NCBI GenBank assembly: GCA_015663225.1
Contig: DQSO01000005.1
Coordinates: forward strand, 1-7,903
From: Campylobacterales bacterium
Lineage (GTDB): Bacteria > Campylobacterota > Campylobacteria > Campylobacterales > QNZT01
DNA: 7,903 nucleotides
Direction of reading: 5' to 3'
The position numbers were made by a program, and so were the translations under genes. Shown here in pieces: positions 5,718 to 7,903 of the stretch (within the stretch, counting starts at the first letter, position 1; each line of letters starts with the position of its first letter). Below the pieces are notes generated by a model that was not told the DNA's origin, did not search any database, and saw nothing but the letters and a program-made list of their open reading frames with translations.

Positions 5718-7880
5718 ATGAGCAGTAGCAGCGGATTAATGGATATTGGGGTTAATGGAAATGACCTTTTAGAGTGTTTAGTTTTATATACAAAACTTTA
5801 TCATAAACCTTTTTCAGCAGAATCACTAACTGCTGGACTTCCTCAAGATGGGGCTAAGGGGATAGTGGAGTTGTTTTCTCTAAATAACTCCAAGTCTCTT
5901 TTTTCAAGAGCAGCAAAGAGAGCTGGATTAAATTCAAAGCTTGTAAATAAAGATTTAGATGAACTTTCATCTCTTGTATTACCAGTAATTTTAATACTAA
6001 ATAATCAAAGAGCATGTATTTTAGAGAGTGTTGATAGAGATATTGATTTAGCAGAAGTTATACTTCCTGATACTGGTGATAGTGTTGTTAAAATGAGTTA
6101 TAAAGAGTTAAAGAGTTATTACATAGGTTATACTTTTTATCTAAAAAAGAGTTATGACTATGTTGAAAAAAATGATAAAGTAGTTAAAAGTGATACAAAA
6201 CATTGGTTTTGGGATACTTTAAGATTATCTTCATCTATATATAAAGATGTAATTATTGCTTCAATGCTTGTAAATATTTTTATGATATTTGGACCACTAT
6301 TTACAATGAATGTTTATGATAGAGTTGTACCAAATGATGCTATGGATACATTATGGGTATTAGCAGTTGGTATTGGTGTGATGTATGTACTTGATATGAT
6401 TATTAAGCTAACTCGTACTTATTTTTTAGAGATAGCTTCTAAAAAAAATGATATTATCATGTCAAGTAAGATTTTTGAGAGAGTATTAGATATAAAAATG
6501 GACTCTCGTCCTGCTTCAGTTGGGTCATTTGCAAATAATATAAAAGAGTTTGATCACTTAAAAAACTTTTTTACAACTTCAACTATGGTAGCTTTTATAG
6601 ATATACCATTTTCAATTATTTTTTTAGTAATCATATATATACTAGGTGGAGAGATAGTTTTTATTCCAATGGGAATTATGGCTATTGTGACACTTTATGT
6701 ATTGGCAGTTCGCGGACCACTTTATAGAAGTATCGAAGCTACCAATGAAGCTAGTGCAAATAAAAACTCTATACTTATAGAATCTCTTGTAAACTTAGAG
6801 ACTATAAAAACAATGAATTATCATGGGCGAAGTCAGTGGAAATGGGAAGAAGCAACTGGTGAGATTGCGAATAAGAGTATGAAAACTAAAATTTTATCTT
6901 CTTCAATACCAATGATAACTCAGTTTTTTGTTCAGTTAAATACTATTGCTGTTATTATTGTTGGTGTCTATTTGATTTCAGATAAGACTATGAGTATGGG
7001 TGCTTTGATAGCGATTAATATGCTTTCAACTAGAGCTATTGCCCCACTTAGTCAGATAACAACTTTGATCTCTTCACTTGAACAGACAAAAGTTTCTTTC
7101 AATACATTAAATGAAATTATGAATATGCCTGTTGAGCGAGAAGATGGAAAGAAATTTGTTGAGCGACCACCTTTTACAGGTCATATTGAGTTTAGAAATG
7201 TAACTTTTTCATATCCAGGAGAGGATAGACCAGCACTTAATGATGTTAGTTTTGTGATAAAACCTGGTGAAAAGGTAGCTATTATTGGGAAGATTGGAAG
7301 TGGAAAGAGTACGATTGCAAAACTAATTTTAGGACTTTATAAGCCTACAAGTGGAGATATTTTTATAGATGGTATTGATATTAAGCAGATAAATCCAGCA
7401 GATATTCGAAGAAATTTAGCTTATGTTGCACAGGATATAACTTTATTTAAGGGAACTCTAAAAGATAATCTTATACTTCGTGCTCCACATTCAGATGATG
7501 AGAGAATATTAAGAGCTAGTAAGTTAGCTTGTGTAGATGAGTTTTTAAATATACATCCACTTGGATATGAGATGAATGTAGGAGAGATGGGAGCGGGACT
7601 TAGTGGAGGTCAAAGGCAGAGTGTTTCTATTGCAAGGGCATTTTTGATTGATTCTCCTATTATCTTATTTGATGAGCCTACAAGTATGATGGATTCTCAA
7701 ACTGAGAAAAAAGTTATGGATAATATCAACCAAAGTATTGAACATAAAACTATGCTTTTAATAACACATAAAAATTCACTTCTAAGTGTTGCTGATAGAG
7801 TTATTGTTATGAATCAGGGTAAAAAGATACTTGATGGTGATAAAGCTAGTGTAATAAATAAATTAAGAGGTGGTAATTGA
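5718..7880 (+). CDS. Type I secretion ABC exporter, LapB type, with degenerate C39-like domain
   Basis: A 720-residue inner-membrane permease/ATPase driving one-step export. About residues 15-145 form a peptidase C39-like domain opening DLLECLVLY, as in LapB exporters. Aligned by eye with HlyB, the catalytic Cys position is L17 and the His position is A99, so it should bind rather than cleave substrate. The membrane domain follows, with hydrophobic helices near 178-197, 212-229, 290-309, 312-330, 396-420 and 427-445. The ATPase is complete: Walker A GKIGSGKST 524-532, Q-loop Q572, signature LSGGQRQ 628-634, Walker B ILFDEP 649-654, switch H684. The ATG at 5718 lies 2 bp after the channel gene and has no clear Shine-Dalgarno, so coupled translation is likely; an in-frame ATG at 5739 is a possible alternative. 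The stop overlaps the next start by one base. In known systems the substrates are giant RTX/BapA-like adhesins. Confidence 0.93.
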   Translation: MSSSSGLMDIGVNGNDLLECLVLYTKLYHKPFSAESLTAGLPQDGAKGIVELFSLNNSKSLFSRAAKRAGLNSKLVNKDLDELSSLVLPVILILNNQRACILESVDRDIDLAEVILPDTGDSVVKMSYKELKSYYIGYTFYLKKSYDYVEKNDKVVKSDTKHWFWDTLRLSSSIYKDVIIASMLVNIFMIFGPLFTMNVYDRVVPNDAMDTLWVLAVGIGVMYVLDMIIKLTRTYFLEIASKKNDIIMSSKIFERVLDIKMDSRPASVGSFANNIKEFDHLKNFFTTSTMVAFIDIPFSIIFLVIIYILGGEIVFIPMGIMAIVTLYVLAVRGPLYRSIEATNEASANKNSILIESLVNLETIKTMNYHGRSQWKWEEATGEIANKSMKTKILSSSIPMITQFFVQLNTIAVIIVGVYLISDKTMSMGALIAINMLSTRAIAPLSQITTLISSLEQTKVSFNTLNEIMNMPVEREDGKKFVERPPFTGHIEFRNVTFSYPGEDRPALNDVSFVIKPGEKVAIIGKIGSGKSTIAKLILGLYKPTSGDIFIDGIDIKQINPADIRRNLAYVAQDITLFKGTLKDNLILRAPHSDDERILRASKLACVDEFLNIHPLGYEMNVGEMGAGLSGGQRQSVSIARAFLIDSPIILFDEPTSMMDSQTEKKVMDNINQSIEHKTMLLITHKNSLLSVADRVIVMNQGKKILDGDKASVINKLRGGN

Positions 7881-7903
7881 TGGAGCTTTTTAGTAAGAAA
7901 AAA
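7880..7903 (+). CDS. Start of next operon gene, probably HlyD/LapC-type membrane fusion protein (partial)
   Basis: An ATG at 7880 overlaps the exporter stop in TGATG and opens a frame of eight codons (MELFSKKK) to the window edge. The short basic start would suit the cytoplasmic tail of a HlyD-family membrane fusion protein, whose single transmembrane helix would follow. The assignment rests on operon position only: channel, exporter and fusion protein usually sit together. The visible residues alone do not prove the family. Confidence 0.6.

Noticed and set aside
5757..5777. Cys20 of the ABC exporter as an active C39 peptidase nucleophile (it reads LEC like the ECG motif)
   Set aside because: Alignment through the following YH segment of HlyB puts C20 three residues past the catalytic position, the next residue is Leu rather than Gly, and the expected His is missing.

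Overview
The window reads as chromosomal DNA from an AT-rich member of the Campylobacterota (epsilonproteobacteria), probably a free-living Sulfurimonas- or Arcobacter-like organism. This is inferred from the visibly AT-rich, lysine- and asparagine-heavy coding, an FtsY without a long acidic N-terminal domain, RNase Y as a housekeeping nuclease, and the style of the protein sequences. The genus is a guess; no rRNA or other marker gene is present.

Left part, minus strand (1-1664): a tightly packed unit transcribed leftwards. It starts with a thioredoxin-fold lipoprotein of the TlpA/ResA type, continues with ftsY (SRP receptor GTPase, 8 bp downstream), and ends with the N-terminus of radA (zinc finger visible), which overlaps the ftsY stop by 8 bp and leaves the window. 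Middle part, plus strand (1721-3839): diverging from that unit, a TTG-started 5-formyltetrahydrofolate cyclo-ligase family gene is followed 19 bp later by rny (RNase Y: membrane anchor, coiled coil, KH and HD domains). A hairpin terminator at about 3852-3885 closes this unit.

Right part, plus strand (3979-7903): a type I secretion operon of the LapE-LapB-LapC kind. A TolC-family outer-membrane channel with an extra C-terminal SH3-like domain is followed 2 bp later by a peptidase-like-domain ABC exporter (LapB type, degenerate C39 domain). The exporter stop overlaps the start of a third gene by one base. Only 8 codons of that gene are visible, and by position it is the expected HlyD/LapC-type membrane fusion protein. 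Together these would form an inner-membrane to outer-membrane conduit, typically for very large RTX/BapA-like adhesins. No substrate gene lies in the window.

The most interesting points are a good match to a sigma-28 (FliA) promoter just upstream of the secretion operon (TAAACTTT-N11-GTCGATTT), which suggests flagellar co-regulation, and the SH3-like domain fused to the periplasmic end of the TolC channel. Nothing in the window looks like an entirely unknown system; apart from these two points the genes belong to familiar families.
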